From Pseudomonas sp. GM74 (lineage in GTDB: Bacteria; Pseudomonadota; Gammaproteobacteria; Pseudomonadales; Pseudomonadaceae), in assembly GCF_000282455.1 (NCBI RefSeq), contig NZ_AKJG01000163.1, positions 1-64,000 of the forward strand: 64,000 bases of DNA, in the 5' to 3' direction. The notes under the pieces are model-generated. The model was not told the origin of the DNA and made no database searches. It was given only the letters and a program-made list of their open reading frames with translations. This document shows, piece by piece, positions 17,490 through 26,460 of the stretch (its first letter is position 1; every line of letters begins with the position of its first letter). Position numbers and translations under genes: made by a program.

Positions 17490-19436
17490 ATGCGCCTGAA
17501 GCTGCTGACCAATCTTAATACCCTCCTTCTGGTGGCCGTGTGCGTGGCCCTCGGCGCTACGCTGTGGTGGTCGCAGAAAGCTCTCGAGCGCCCGTATCTA
17601 TTAATGGAGCGCTACCTGGGCCTGTCGCAGCAGTTTCAGAATGACGTCGCCCGCAGCGTCGAGGATTACCTGGGCAGCGGCGATGCACTGCGCCTGAGCA
17701 GCGCCGCCCAAGGCATCGACAGCCTGAAAAAAGAACTCGGCGAATTGCCGCCGGCCCTGGCCGAGACGTTGCGCCCCAGCCTGTCGACCCTTGAAGAATT
17801 CAGCAAGACCGACCTGCTGGCCGCCGGCAAACTGGCGGGCGATCCGCAGGCCCTGCTGCTGCAGGCCGAACGCGAACTGGGCGCCAGTCTCGATCAGCTC
17901 AGCCAGTACGCCAGTGGCAATGCGGCTTACCTGTCGCCGCTGCTCACCGCATCGCAGCACCTGGGCAAATTGTCCCTGGCCCGGGACAAACTGGTCAGCA
18001 GCGGCCGCAGTGAACTGGCTGCCGATGTCGAACGCGAAGTGACCAACATCCGTGCCCAGGCAGAGAAACTCGACGCCCTGCCATTATTGGGCGTGACCGC
18101 CAGCAACGGGTCGAACACCGATGATTTCGCCTCGATGATGGGCCTTGAGAACACGGAAAAAACCGTCGCCGAAGATGCCGGCGTCGGCCTCAAGCGCGAG
18201 CTCAACAGCCTGCTCACCCGCTACCCGGCCGAACTCTCGCGCACCCGTGATCAAATCCGCAAGCGCGCCGACCTCAGCGCGGCGACCCACCTGAAAATCG
18301 CCGACGTGCGACAGGCCATTGCCGGTCTCGAACCGGTGGTGCGCGCCCAGCACGGGCAGATCCAGAGTGAAGTGAGGCTGATACAAGGCGTGATGATCGG
18401 CTTGATTCTGTTGATCGCACTGCTGATCGACACCCTGCAGCGCAAACTCGCCCGGACCCTGACCAACCTCGCCCCGGCCCTTTCGACCTGGGCCGAAGGC
18501 GACTTCAGCCGCGAAATTCAACTGGGCAACACCAACCGCGAATTGCATGACATTGAGGCTTCGCTCAACCGCTTGCGCGCCTACCTGGTGGACCTGGTCG
18601 GGACCATTCGCCGCAATGCCGAACAGGTGGCCGGCAGCAGCCGCACCCTGGCGGACCTGAGCAACGACCTGCATGACGGCGCCGAGCATCAGGCCGGTGA
18701 CACGGCACTGATCCGCGACTCCCTCAGCGAACTGGAAGCGACCATTCAACAAGTCGCCGGCGACGCCAGCCAGGCCGCCGACGCAAGCCGCCACGCCGGT
18801 CTGGCCGTGGAGCACGGACAAAAAGTCATCGGCTTGAGCCTCGCCGGCCTGCATGCGCTGGTGGGTGAAGTGCAAGGCAATGCGCAAATGATCGAGCACC
18901 TGGCCGAAGAGTCGGCCACCATCGGTGGCGTGTTGACGGTGATCCGCTCGATTGCCGACCAGACCAACCTGCTGGCCTTGAACGCCGCCATCGAGGCCGC
19001 CCGGGCCGGGGAAATGGGCCGAGGTTTTGCGGTGGTGGCCGAAGAGGTGCGCTCACTGGCGCAACGTACAGCCGGGGCCACGGCAGAAATCCAGACGCTG
19101 ATCGCAGGACTGCAAACCGCCGCGCGGCAATCGGTGGAAGGCATGCGCGCCCAGGTCGAACACGCCGAAGCCACGGCCAACCAGGCCCAGGCCGCTGATG
19201 GCGCACTGGATAAAATCGTCGGCGCGATCCAGACCATTTCCGACACGGCGGTCCGCATCGCCGATGTCACTGCCCAGCAAAGCGGCGCTGTCAGCGAGAT
19301 CCGCGACCACAGTGAGCGAATTCACCAGTTGGGCGGGGATAACTTGCTGCGCATTGGCGAAGGCCGTGAGCAGGGGGAAAATTTGCTGGTGTTGGGCGGG
19401 CGACTGCATACAGCCGTTCAAGCCTTCCGCGTCTGA
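17490..19436 (+). CDS. ctpL: Methyl-accepting chemotaxis protein CtpL
   Basis: A 648-residue transmembrane chemoreceptor. Helix 1 is near residues 8-28 (LNTLLLVAVCVALGATLWW), a long helical periplasmic sensor domain covers about 30-300 and helix 2 is near 307-320 (VMIGLILLIALLIDTL). Then come a HAMP-like region and the signalling domain with the hairpin tip RSIADQTNLLALNAAIEAARAGE...GRGFAVVAEEVRSLA. Its position directly after gcbA and its size match P. aeruginosa CtpL, described for phosphate-starvation taxis and certain aromatics; the ligand here is inferred. GTG 17487 and ATG 17490 are adjacent possible starts. Confidence 0.85.
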   Translation: MRLKLLTNLNTLLLVAVCVALGATLWWSQKALERPYLLMERYLGLSQQFQNDVARSVEDYLGSGDALRLSSAAQGIDSLKKELGELPPALAETLRPSLSTLEEFSKTDLLAAGKLAGDPQALLLQAERELGASLDQLSQYASGNAAYLSPLLTASQHLGKLSLARDKLVSSGRSELAADVEREVTNIRAQAEKLDALPLLGVTASNGSNTDDFASMMGLENTEKTVAEDAGVGLKRELNSLLTRYPAELSRTRDQIRKRADLSAATHLKIADVRQAIAGLEPVVRAQHGQIQSEVRLIQGVMIGLILLIALLIDTLQRKLARTLTNLAPALSTWAEGDFSREIQLGNTNRELHDIEASLNRLRAYLVDLVGTIRRNAEQVAGSSRTLADLSNDLHDGAEHQAGDTALIRDSLSELEATIQQVAGDASQAADASRHAGLAVEHGQKVIGLSLAGLHALVGEVQGNAQMIEHLAEESATIGGVLTVIRSIADQTNLLALNAAIEAARAGEMGRGFAVVAEEVRSLAQRTAGATAEIQTLIAGLQTAARQSVEGMRAQVEHAEATANQAQAADGALDKIVGAIQTISDTAVRIADVTAQQSGAVSEIRDHSERIHQLGGDNLLRIGEGREQGENLLVLGGRLHTAVQAFRV

Positions 19437-19442
19437 CAGACC

Positions 19443-19523
19443 GCCTTCGCGAGCAAGCCCGCTCCCACATTTGATTTGTGCACGACGCAAATCCCCTGTG
19501 GGAGCGGGCTTGCTCGCGAAGGC
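19443..19523. repeat. REPIN
   Basis: CTTCGCGAGCAAGCCCGCTC at 19443 and the facing copy GTGGGAGCGGGCTTGCTCGC ending near 19520, about 25 bases apart. The arms point outward relative to most pairs in the window (tail-to-tail orientation). Confidence 0.85.
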
Positions 19524-19608
19524 GCCAGATCAATCACCACAGATTCCCAGCCTGCACACCCCGCCGCTGTCCGCTATCATCCCCCCAATTCCGATACGCG
19601 AGATCGTC

Positions 19609-21354
19609 ATGCGCCGCCTGCTCTGCCTACTGTTTTTAGTGTTAGCCCTGCCGGCCAGCGCCACCGGCCTGTTGGAAAATCGTCCCAATTCGACCCTGGG
19701 CTCGATCAACAACAGCGCCGACTTCCTGCCGGTGCGCGAAGCGTTCCAGCTGAGCCTGGTAGAAAGCACACCGCATTCGATCAAGCTGCGCTTCGTCGCC
19801 ACCGAAGGTTATTACCTCTACCGTCACCGCTTTCAATTTCGCGCCGATCCGGCCGATGTCGTCCTGGGCGCGGCGAAACTGCCCGACGGTCAGAAAAAAC
19901 ACGATGAATACTTCGGCGATGTCGAGGTCTACCACGGCATTCTCGACGTCGAGTTGCCACGCACCGACCAACGCGCCTTCACCCTGGCCGTGACCTATCA
20001 GGGGTGCGCCGACAAGGGCCTGTGCTATCCGCCGGAAACCGAGCGCCTGAGCATCGACGGCAGCGGCGCTCCGGCGACGGTTTATCCATGGAGCTGGCGC
20101 GAACTGGCGTTGTTTTTCCTCGCCGGCCTGGGCCTGACGTTCACGCCCTGCGTGCTGCCCATGCTGCCGATCCTTTCCGGCGTGGTGCTGCGCGGTCAGG
20201 TCGGTGGCTGGCGCGGTTTCAATCTGTCACTGGCCTATGTGCTGCCGATGGCCGCCTGCTTTGCCCTGCTTGGTGCACTGATGGGCCTGTTCGGTGCCCA
20301 GCTCAATCTACAGGCGCGACTGCAGTCGGCCTGGGTGTTGGTGCCGTTCGCGATGTTTTTCGCCGTGTTTGCCCTGGCGATGTTCGGCGTCTTCGAACTC
20401 AAGTTGCCGCACGCCATCAGCAGTCGCCTGGACCGTATCGCCGGCCGCACCAAAGGCGGGTCACTGTTGGGCGCCGCGGTGTTGGGCGTGGTTTCCAGCT
20501 TGCTGGTTTCACCCTGCGTTTCGGCGCCATTGGCCGGGGCGCTGCTGTACATCAGCGCCAGTGGCGATGCGCTGGGCGGCGGCTTGAAGCTGTTCATGCT
20601 CGGCCTCGGCATGGGCGCACCGCTGTTGCTGGTGGCCACCGGTGGCGCAGCCTGGCTGCCGAAGAGCGGTCCGTGGCTGGTCTACGTGAAAAATGCGATT
20701 GGTGTGTTATTGCTCGGATTGGCCGTCGCGCTGCTCAGCCGCGTCTTGCCGGGCCAGGTCACTTTGCTGCTGATCGGCTTGCTGGCCGGCGGCGTCGGCT
20801 TGTTCATGGGGGCGCTGGAGTTCGTCTATAAACCACCGCGCAAACGCCTGGGCCAATTGCTCGGCATGTTCCTGCTGTTTTATGCACTGGCCTGCTGGTA
20901 CGGCGCCTTCAGCGGCCAGACCGACCCGTTCAACCCGATTGGCCAGCCCCGCATCGTTGCCAACAGCGGCCCCGGGCAAAACACCAGCACCTGGCAAACC
21001 GTGAGCACACCGGCCGATCTGGACCGCGCACTCGCCGACGCACGCTCATCCGGCACACCGCTGCTGCTCGACTGGTACGCCGACTGGTGCATCAGCTGCA
21101 AAGTCATTGAACGCGAAGTGCTGGACGACCCTGTCGTCGTCGAGCGCCTCAAGGGTTACCGGCTGATCCGCTTCGACATCACCGCCAGCAACGCCGAGCA
21201 ACGCGCCCTGCTCGATCGCTACCAGTTGTTCGGCCCGCCGGCCCTGATGTTTTTCGGCAAGGATGGTGTGGAACGCGCCGATGTGCGGGTGATCGGCGAG
21301 ATCAACGCCAGGGACTTCGCCGAACGTGTTGCCAGGGCGAATGACCAAATTTAA
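19609..21354 (+). CDS. dsbD: Thiol:disulfide interchange protein DsbD
   Basis: A 581-residue inner-membrane reductase carrying electrons from cytoplasmic thioredoxin to the periplasm. A signal peptide (MRRLLCLLFLVLALPASA) precedes the alpha domain with redox cysteines Cys133 and Cys139 (TYQGCADKGLCYPPE). The eight-helix beta domain has Cys181 (LTFTPCVLPMLP) and Cys303 (LVSPCVSAPL). The C-terminal thioredoxin-like domain holds DWYADWCISCK (Cys494, Cys497). All three redox pairs are present, so it should be functional. It helps reduce DsbC and cytochrome c maturation substrates. ATG 19609 is chosen for the signal peptide; the frame is open far upstream. Confidence 0.94.
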   Translation: MRRLLCLLFLVLALPASATGLLENRPNSTLGSINNSADFLPVREAFQLSLVESTPHSIKLRFVATEGYYLYRHRFQFRADPADVVLGAAKLPDGQKKHDEYFGDVEVYHGILDVELPRTDQRAFTLAVTYQGCADKGLCYPPETERLSIDGSGAPATVYPWSWRELALFFLAGLGLTFTPCVLPMLPILSGVVLRGQVGGWRGFNLSLAYVLPMAACFALLGALMGLFGAQLNLQARLQSAWVLVPFAMFFAVFALAMFGVFELKLPHAISSRLDRIAGRTKGGSLLGAAVLGVVSSLLVSPCVSAPLAGALLYISASGDALGGGLKLFMLGLGMGAPLLLVATGGAAWLPKSGPWLVYVKNAIGVLLLGLAVALLSRVLPGQVTLLLIGLLAGGVGLFMGALEFVYKPPRKRLGQLLGMFLLFYALACWYGAFSGQTDPFNPIGQPRIVANSGPGQNTSTWQTVSTPADLDRALADARSSGTPLLLDWYADWCISCKVIEREVLDDPVVVERLKGYRLIRFDITASNAEQRALLDRYQLFGPPALMFFGKDGVERADVRVIGEINARDFAERVARANDQI

Positions 21355-21486
21355 TCAAGCAGTCATATATTTCGCGCAAACATCGGTCATCGTGCTGGCT
21401 ATTGCAGAGAACTGGACAGTCACAAAGGCTTTGCGGCATAGTCGCCGGGTTCTGACAATTGCTCACAGATAACATAGGAACCGCCG

Positions 21487-21942
21487 ATGGCGACGCTACT
21501 CGTTCTGCACGGCCCCAACCTGAACCTGCTCGGCACTCGCGAACCGGGCACCTACGGCGCCACGACGCTGGCGCAGATCAACCAGGACCTGGAACGCCGC
21601 GCCCGCGAAGCCGGTCACCATTTGCTGCACCTGCAAAGCAACGCCGAGTACGAATTGATCGACCGCATCCACGCTGCCCGCAGTGAAGGCGTGGACTTCA
21701 TTCTGATCAACCCAGCAGCTTTTACACATACAAGTGTCGCATTACGTGACGCGCTGCTGGCGGTGAGCATCCCATTCATCGAAGTGCATTTGTCCAACGT
21801 GCACAAACGCGAACCTTTCCGCCATCACTCTTACTTCTCCGACGTAGCGGTGGGAGTGATCTGCGGCCTTGGCGCCAGCGGTTATCGACTGGCCCTGGAG
21901 GCTGCCCTGGAACAGCTTGAACAACAAGTTAACCGCCCCTGA
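21487..21942 (+). CDS. aroQ: Type II 3-dehydroquinate dehydratase AroQ
   Basis: A 151-residue shikimate-pathway enzyme that dehydrates 3-dehydroquinate. The N-terminus LVLHGPNLNLLGTREPGTYG contains the flexible-loop arginine and tyrosine of the type II family. Other active-site stretches are LQSNAEYELIDRIH, LINPAAFTHTSVALRDAL and the FIEVHLSNVHKREPFRHHSY segment. Length is typical. It precedes accBC by 24 bases, an arrangement common in gamma-proteobacteria, and probably shares their transcript. Confidence 0.95.
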   Translation: MATLLVLHGPNLNLLGTREPGTYGATTLAQINQDLERRAREAGHHLLHLQSNAEYELIDRIHAARSEGVDFILINPAAFTHTSVALRDALLAVSIPFIEVHLSNVHKREPFRHHSYFSDVAVGVICGLGASGYRLALEAALEQLEQQVNRP

Positions 21943-21966
21943 CCGACCCTTGGGAGTTGATGATTC

Positions 21967-22431
21967 ATGGATATCCGTAAAGTTAAGAAACTGATCGAAT
22001 TGCTGGAAGAGTCCGGCATCGACGAGCTCGAGATCAAGGAAGGCGAAGAGTCCGTACGCATCAGCCGTCATAGCAAGACCCCGGCTCAGCAGTACTACGC
22101 GCCGGCTCCAATGCATGCTCCGGCTGCCGCGCCTGTCGCTGCCGCCGCTCCGGTTGCCGCTGCCGCACCTGCTGCCGCCGCCGCGCCAGCACTGAACGGC
22201 ACCGTTGCCCGTTCGCCGATGGTCGGTACGTTCTATCGCAAGTCTTCGCCAACCTCGCCGTCCTTCGTAGAAGTCGGCCAGACCGTGAAGAAAGGCGACA
22301 CCCTGTGCATCGTTGAAGCCATGAAGATGATGAACCACATCGAAGCTGAAACCAGCGGTGTGATCGAATCCATCCTCGTCGAAGACGGCCAGCCGGTTGA
22401 GTACGACCAACCGCTGTTCACCATCGTTTGA
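21967..22431 (+). CDS. accB: Biotin carboxyl carrier protein of acetyl-CoA carboxylase
   Basis: A 154-residue AccB. The N-terminal helix pair (MDIRKVKKLIELLEESGIDELEIKEGEESVRI) is followed by an Ala/Pro-rich linker (about residues 45-78). The biotinyl domain carries VEAMKMMNHIEAE; the lysine between the two methionines is the biotinylation site. It is the carrier of the carboxyl group between AccC and the carboxyltransferase in the first step of fatty-acid synthesis. It is co-transcribed with accC, 17 bases downstream. Confidence 0.96.
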   Translation: MDIRKVKKLIELLEESGIDELEIKEGEESVRISRHSKTPAQQYYAPAPMHAPAAAPVAAAAPVAAAAPAAAAAPALNGTVARSPMVGTFYRKSSPTSPSFVEVGQTVKKGDTLCIVEAMKMMNHIEAETSGVIESILVEDGQPVEYDQPLFTIV

Positions 22432-22448
22432 ACCGCGGAGAGCCTTTG

Positions 22449-23807
22449 ATGACTGCGAAGTTGGAAAAAGTTCTGATCGCCAACCGCGGTGAGATCGCCC
22501 TGCGGATCCTGCGCGCCTGCAAAGAGATGGGCATCAAGACCGTCGCCGTTTACTCCAAGGCTGACAAGGAACTGATGCACCTGGGCCTGGCAGACGAATC
22601 CGTCTGCATCGGTCCGGCATCTGCCGCCCACTCCTACCTGCACATTCCGGCAATCATTGCCGCGGCCGAAGTGACTGGCGCCACCGCCATTCACCCGGGC
22701 TACGGCTTCCTTGCGGAAAACGCCGACTTCGCCGAGCAGGTCGAGAACTCCGGCTTTGCGTTCATTGGCCCGAAAGCCGAAACCATTCGCCTGATGGGCG
22801 ACAAGGTATCGGCCAAGCACGCCATGATCGCTGCCGGCGTACCGACTGTTCCGGGCTCTGACGGCCCGCTGCCGGAAGACGAAGAAACCGCTCTGCGCAT
22901 TGGTCGCGAAGTCGGTTACCCGGTGATCATCAAGGCCGCTGGCGGCGGCGGTGGTCGCGGCATGCGCGTCGTGCACAAGGAAGAAGACCTGATTTCCTCG
23001 GCCAAACTGACCCGCTCCGAAGCTGGCGCGGCGTTCGGCAACCCGATGGTCTATCTGGAAAAGTTCCTGACCAACCCACGTCACGTGGAAGTCCAGGTAC
23101 TTTCCGATGGCCAGGGCCAGGCCATCCATCTGGGCGACCGCGACTGCTCGCTGCAACGTCGTCACCAGAAGGTTCTTGAAGAAGCGCCGGCACCGGGTAT
23201 CGACGAAAACGCACGTGAGGAAGTACTCGCACGCTGCGTCAAGGCTTGCATCGATATCGGCTACCGTGGCGCAGGCACTTTCGAGTTCCTGTACGAAAAC
23301 GGCCGCTTCTACTTCATCGAGATGAACACTCGTGTCCAGGTAGAGCACCCGGTTTCGGAAATGGTCACCGGCATCGACATCGTCAAGGAGATGCTCAGCA
23401 TCGCCGCCGGCAACAAGCTGTCGTTCACCCAGGATGACGTGGTCATCCGCGGTCACGCGCTGGAATGCCGGATCAACGCCGAAGACCCGAAAACCTTCAT
23501 GCCAAGCCCGGGCACGGTCAAGCATTTCCACGCTCCAGGCGGCAACGGCGTTCGCGTCGACTCGCACCTGTACAGTGGCTATGCCGTTCCGCCGAACTAC
23601 GACTCGTTGATCGGCAAGCTGATCACCTACGGTGCAACCCGCGACGAAGCCATGGCGCGCATGCGCAATGCGCTGGACGAGATCGTGGTCGACGGGATCA
23701 AGACCAACATCCCGCTGCACCGCGACCTGACCCGCGATGAAGGCTTCTGCAAAGGGGGCGTGAACATTCACTACCTCGAGCACAAGCTGGCTGGCGAGAA
23801 GCACTAA
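22449..23807 (+). CDS. accC: Biotin carboxylase subunit of acetyl-CoA carboxylase
   Basis: A 452-residue ATP-grasp enzyme that carboxylates biotin on AccB using ATP and bicarbonate. Landmarks are KVLIANRGEIALRILRACKEMG, HPGYGFLAENADFAE, the Gly-rich ATP loop KAAGGGGGRGMR, HLGDRDCSLQRRHQK and FYFIEMNTRVQVEHPVSEMVTGID. It is full length. ATG 22449 (MTAKLEKVLIAN) is preceded by GGAG; an in-frame upstream ATG would overlap accB. The gene is followed by a clear terminator. Confidence 0.96.
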   Translation: MTAKLEKVLIANRGEIALRILRACKEMGIKTVAVYSKADKELMHLGLADESVCIGPASAAHSYLHIPAIIAAAEVTGATAIHPGYGFLAENADFAEQVENSGFAFIGPKAETIRLMGDKVSAKHAMIAAGVPTVPGSDGPLPEDEETALRIGREVGYPVIIKAAGGGGGRGMRVVHKEEDLISSAKLTRSEAGAAFGNPMVYLEKFLTNPRHVEVQVLSDGQGQAIHLGDRDCSLQRRHQKVLEEAPAPGIDENAREEVLARCVKACIDIGYRGAGTFEFLYENGRFYFIEMNTRVQVEHPVSEMVTGIDIVKEMLSIAAGNKLSFTQDDVVIRGHALECRINAEDPKTFMPSPGTVKHFHAPGGNGVRVDSHLYSGYAVPPNYDSLIGKLITYGATRDEAMARMRNALDEIVVDGIKTNIPLHRDLTRDEGFCKGGVNIHYLEHKLAGEKH

Positions 23808-23823
23808 GCTTCGACCCCATCGA

Positions 23824-23850
23824 CAAAGCCGCCTTCGGGCGGCTTTGTTG
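23824..23850 (+). terminator. Rho-independent terminator after accC
   Basis: AAAGCCGCC-TTCG-GGCGGCTTT followed by gttgt. A GC-rich 9-bp stem with a stable TTCG tetraloop lies 17 bases past the accC stop. Confidence 0.88.
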
Positions 23851-23873
23851 TAACTGCGCATTGCAACAACCTT

Positions 23874-24006
23874 TGTAGCAGCTGGCGAAGCCTGCGTTCG
23901 GCTGCGCAGCAGTCGTAAAACCAGAGAGCACAGCTTTCCTGACACACCGCATCAATCTGATTCACGACTGCTGCGCAGCCGAACGCAGGCTTCGCCAGCT
24001 GCTACA
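23874..24006. repeat. REPIN of a second family with perfect 43-base arms
   Basis: TGTAGCAGCTGGCGAAGCCT begins a 43-base arm (23874-23916) whose exact reverse complement occupies 23964-24006. About 47 bases of unrelated sequence lie between. The core GCGAAGCCTGCGTTCGGCTG differs from the dominant REP family of the window. Confidence 0.85.
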
Positions 24007-24113
24007 AGCGGCATCACAGCGAGCCACTCCCACAAAAGCCCCGCGCTCGCGTAAACTTGCGCCCTTCTCGCAGTCCGCCAGGCTGCAATCAATATTTTTC
24101 AAAGGTGCCCGCC

Positions 24114-24992
24114 ATGCCTTGGCTGCAAGTCCGTCTCGCCATCAGCCCAGAACAAGCCGAAACCTATGAAGACGCTTTCCTTGAAGTGGGCGCCGTGTCG
24201 GTGACCTTCATGGACGCCGAAGATCAGCCGATCTTCGAGCCGGAACTCAACACCACGCCGCTGTGGTCCCACACGCACCTGCTGGCCCTGTTCGAAGGCG
24301 GCACCGAGCCAGGCCCGGTATTGGCCCATCTGGAGCTGTTGACCGGTAGTCCGCTGCCCGAGCACCACAGCGAAGTGATCGAAGACCAGGACTGGGAACG
24401 CAGCTGGATGGACGGATTCCAGCCAATGCGTTTCGGCCAGCGCCTGTGGATCGTGCCGAGCTGGCACGCCGCGCCGGAACCGGATGCCGTGAATTTGCTG
24501 CTGGACCCGGGTCTGGCGTTCGGCACCGGCACCCACCCGACCACCGCACTGTGCCTGGAATGGCTCGACGGCCAGGACCTGAAAGGCTGCAACGTGCTGG
24601 ACTTCGGCTGCGGCTCGGGGATTCTGGCGATTGCCGCCCTGCTGCTGGGCGCCAAGGAGGCCGTGGGTACCGACATCGACGTGCAGGCGCTGGAAGCGTC
24701 CCGCGACAACGCCGGGCGCAATAACATCGCTGATGAATTGTTCCCGCTGTATTTGCCGGAAGATTTGCCGCAGGTCCAGGCCGATGTGCTGGTGGCCAAC
24801 ATTCTCGCCGGCCCGCTGGTTTCCCTGGCGCCGCAGCTGTCGGGCCTGGTCAAGTCGGGCGGGCGCCTGGCGCTGTCGGGCATTCTCGCCGAACAGGGTG
24901 ACGAAGTCGCTGCCGCCTACGCCAGGGACTTCGATCTGGACCCGATCGCCAATCGCGATGGCTGGGTGCGCATCACTGGCCGTCGGCGCTAG
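24114..24992 (+). CDS. prmA: Ribosomal protein L11 methyltransferase PrmA
   Basis: A 292-residue SAM-dependent methyltransferase that trimethylates several amino groups of ribosomal protein L11. The N-terminal L11-recognition domain begins MPWLQVRLAISPEQAETYED. The catalytic domain has LLDPGLAFGTGTHPTTALCLEWLD, the SAM motif VLDFGCGSGILAIAALLLGA, GTDIDVQALEASRDNAGRNN and the VLVANILAGPLVSLAP active loop. It is full length. A promoter must lie within the REPIN-containing gap behind accC; the following zinc-ribbon gene starts 30 bases later. Confidence 0.95.
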   Translation: MPWLQVRLAISPEQAETYEDAFLEVGAVSVTFMDAEDQPIFEPELNTTPLWSHTHLLALFEGGTEPGPVLAHLELLTGSPLPEHHSEVIEDQDWERSWMDGFQPMRFGQRLWIVPSWHAAPEPDAVNLLLDPGLAFGTGTHPTTALCLEWLDGQDLKGCNVLDFGCGSGILAIAALLLGAKEAVGTDIDVQALEASRDNAGRNNIADELFPLYLPEDLPQVQADVLVANILAGPLVSLAPQLSGLVKSGGRLALSGILAEQGDEVAAAYARDFDLDPIANRDGWVRITGRRR

Positions 24993-25022
24993 AATGAAAG
25001 TCTGCATAATCCGGATCGCCGC

Positions 25023-26276
25023 ATGACCGATAGCTTCGTCACCCAGTGCCCGCATTGCCAAACCAGTTTCCGCGTCAGCCATGCCCAGTTGAGCGTGGCT
25101 CGCGGGGTGGTTCGTTGCGGCTCTTGCCTGCAGGTGTTCAATGCCGCCAGGCAGTTGCTTGAGCAGGCCGGCAAGGAAGCACCGGTCGTGGCGCCGATCC
25201 CGCCTGTGCAGCCTGAGGAACCCCTTGAGCCAACACCGCCGCGCGCCATCAGCCAAAAGCAATGGAGCGCGACCGAACTGGACCTGGACAGCCTCGACCT
25301 CGACGAAGAGCTCGCCCGGCTCGAACAACGGGAAATCCAGCCGACCACCGAGTTTGGCCGCCATCGCGAGGACTCGCTGAGCGCCCGTCGCGACAGCACC
25401 GGGCAGGATGACGTGGAACCGTGGTCCGACAGCCTGTTCAGTGAGTCGGCGGCCGACCGTGCGCTACTCGACGAACCGCTCGACAGCCTTGAAACGCCAG
25501 AACCGACGGTCGAACCGAGCAAGGCCTCGCGCACCGAACCTTCGCTGTCCCTGGAACCGGTCGATCTCGACGACCAACCGCAACCACCCCATTTGCGATT
25601 GCACGACCCTCTCGATGCGCCACTGAACCACGAACGCCTGACGGCCGCCGACGAGAGCGAAATCGACGACAACCTGCCCTCGATAGAACCCCTGCGCAAA
25701 CGACGCGAACGCAGCGAACCGGGCGTGCGCGCCGAAATGCTGCAAGACCTGACCGACGACCCGTTGCAACTGGACTGGCAAAAACGCCGCTCGCCCTGGG
25801 GCCGACGGCTGCTCTGGCTGTTGCTGGTGCTGATTGCCGCTGGCGCCCTCGCCGGCCAGTACATCGCCTACCATTTCGACGAACTGGCGCGCCAGGATCA
25901 GTATCGCCCGTGGTTCCAGCAACTGTGCCCGCAAATCGGCTGCACCGTGCCCTCCAAAGTAGACATCGCGAAAATCAAAAGCAGCAACCTGGTGGTGCGC
26001 AGCCATCCCGAGTTCAATGGCGCCCTGGTGGTCGATGCGATCATCTATAACCGTGCGCCCTTCTCCCAGCCCTTCCCGTTGCTGGAACTGCGCTTCGCCG
26101 ACCTCAATGGCCATCTGATCGCCAGTCGTCGCTTCAAGCCGGGCGAGTACCTCAATGGCGATCTAGAAGGCATGGCGGAGATGCCTCCGCAAACGCCGAT
26201 CCACATCGCCCTGGACATTCTCGACCCAGGTGCCAAGGCCGTGAACTACAGTCTGAGCTTCCACTCTCCGGAGTGA
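25023..26276 (+). CDS. Zinc-ribbon and DUF3426 membrane protein
   Basis: A 417-residue protein. The N-terminus carries the MJ0042-type zinc ribbon (CPHCQTSFRV...VRCGSCLQVFNA, two CxxC pairs). A long acidic, low-complexity, Pro/Glu/Asp-rich cytoplasmic region spans about 55-255. A membrane helix is near 262-282 (LLWLLLVLIAAGALAGQYIAYHF). A periplasmic DUF3426 domain follows (QLCPQIGCTVPS, LVVDAIIYNRAPFSQPFPLLELRFADLNG, RRFKPGEYL). Similar proteins are widespread next to prmA and function is unknown. It is probably co-transcribed with prmA. Confidence 0.88.
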   Translation: MTDSFVTQCPHCQTSFRVSHAQLSVARGVVRCGSCLQVFNAARQLLEQAGKEAPVVAPIPPVQPEEPLEPTPPRAISQKQWSATELDLDSLDLDEELARLEQREIQPTTEFGRHREDSLSARRDSTGQDDVEPWSDSLFSESAADRALLDEPLDSLETPEPTVEPSKASRTEPSLSLEPVDLDDQPQPPHLRLHDPLDAPLNHERLTAADESEIDDNLPSIEPLRKRRERSEPGVRAEMLQDLTDDPLQLDWQKRRSPWGRRLLWLLLVLIAAGALAGQYIAYHFDELARQDQYRPWFQQLCPQIGCTVPSKVDIAKIKSSNLVVRSHPEFNGALVVDAIIYNRAPFSQPFPLLELRFADLNGHLIASRRFKPGEYLNGDLEGMAEMPPQTPIHIALDILDPGAKAVNYSLSFHSPE

Positions 26277-26380
26277 AACGCTTCATTGCTCCCGGATTAA
26301 CCCCGGCTTTCTGAGTGCTCCAGGCAAACCAAACCACGGGTAATAACAGAATAACTGTTCAGAATTTGTTCAATTCAGCC

Positions 26381-26409
26381 TTTATCCAGTCATCGAGAGC
26401 GGGTATCAT
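26381..26409 (+). promoter_or_regulatory. Candidate sigma-70 promoter for dusB-fis
   Basis: TATCAT (26404-26409) is a near-consensus -10 with a GCC discriminator, 17 bases after TTTATC (26381-26386). It lies 52 bases before dusB. A GC-rich discriminator would suit growth-rate control of the fis operon. The -35 is weak, so it is a candidate only. Confidence 0.4.
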
Positions 26410-26460
26410 GCCAACCCTTTTTCGAACTCTCATGATCCGGCCCCACAACAGGGAAGTCCT

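Noticed and set aside
22233..23945. Long minus-strand open frame of about 570 codons opposite accB/accC
   Set aside because: Frame-shadow of the highly GC-biased accC gene; the sense strand encodes an unmistakable biotin carboxylase and the antisense product has no recognisable domain.
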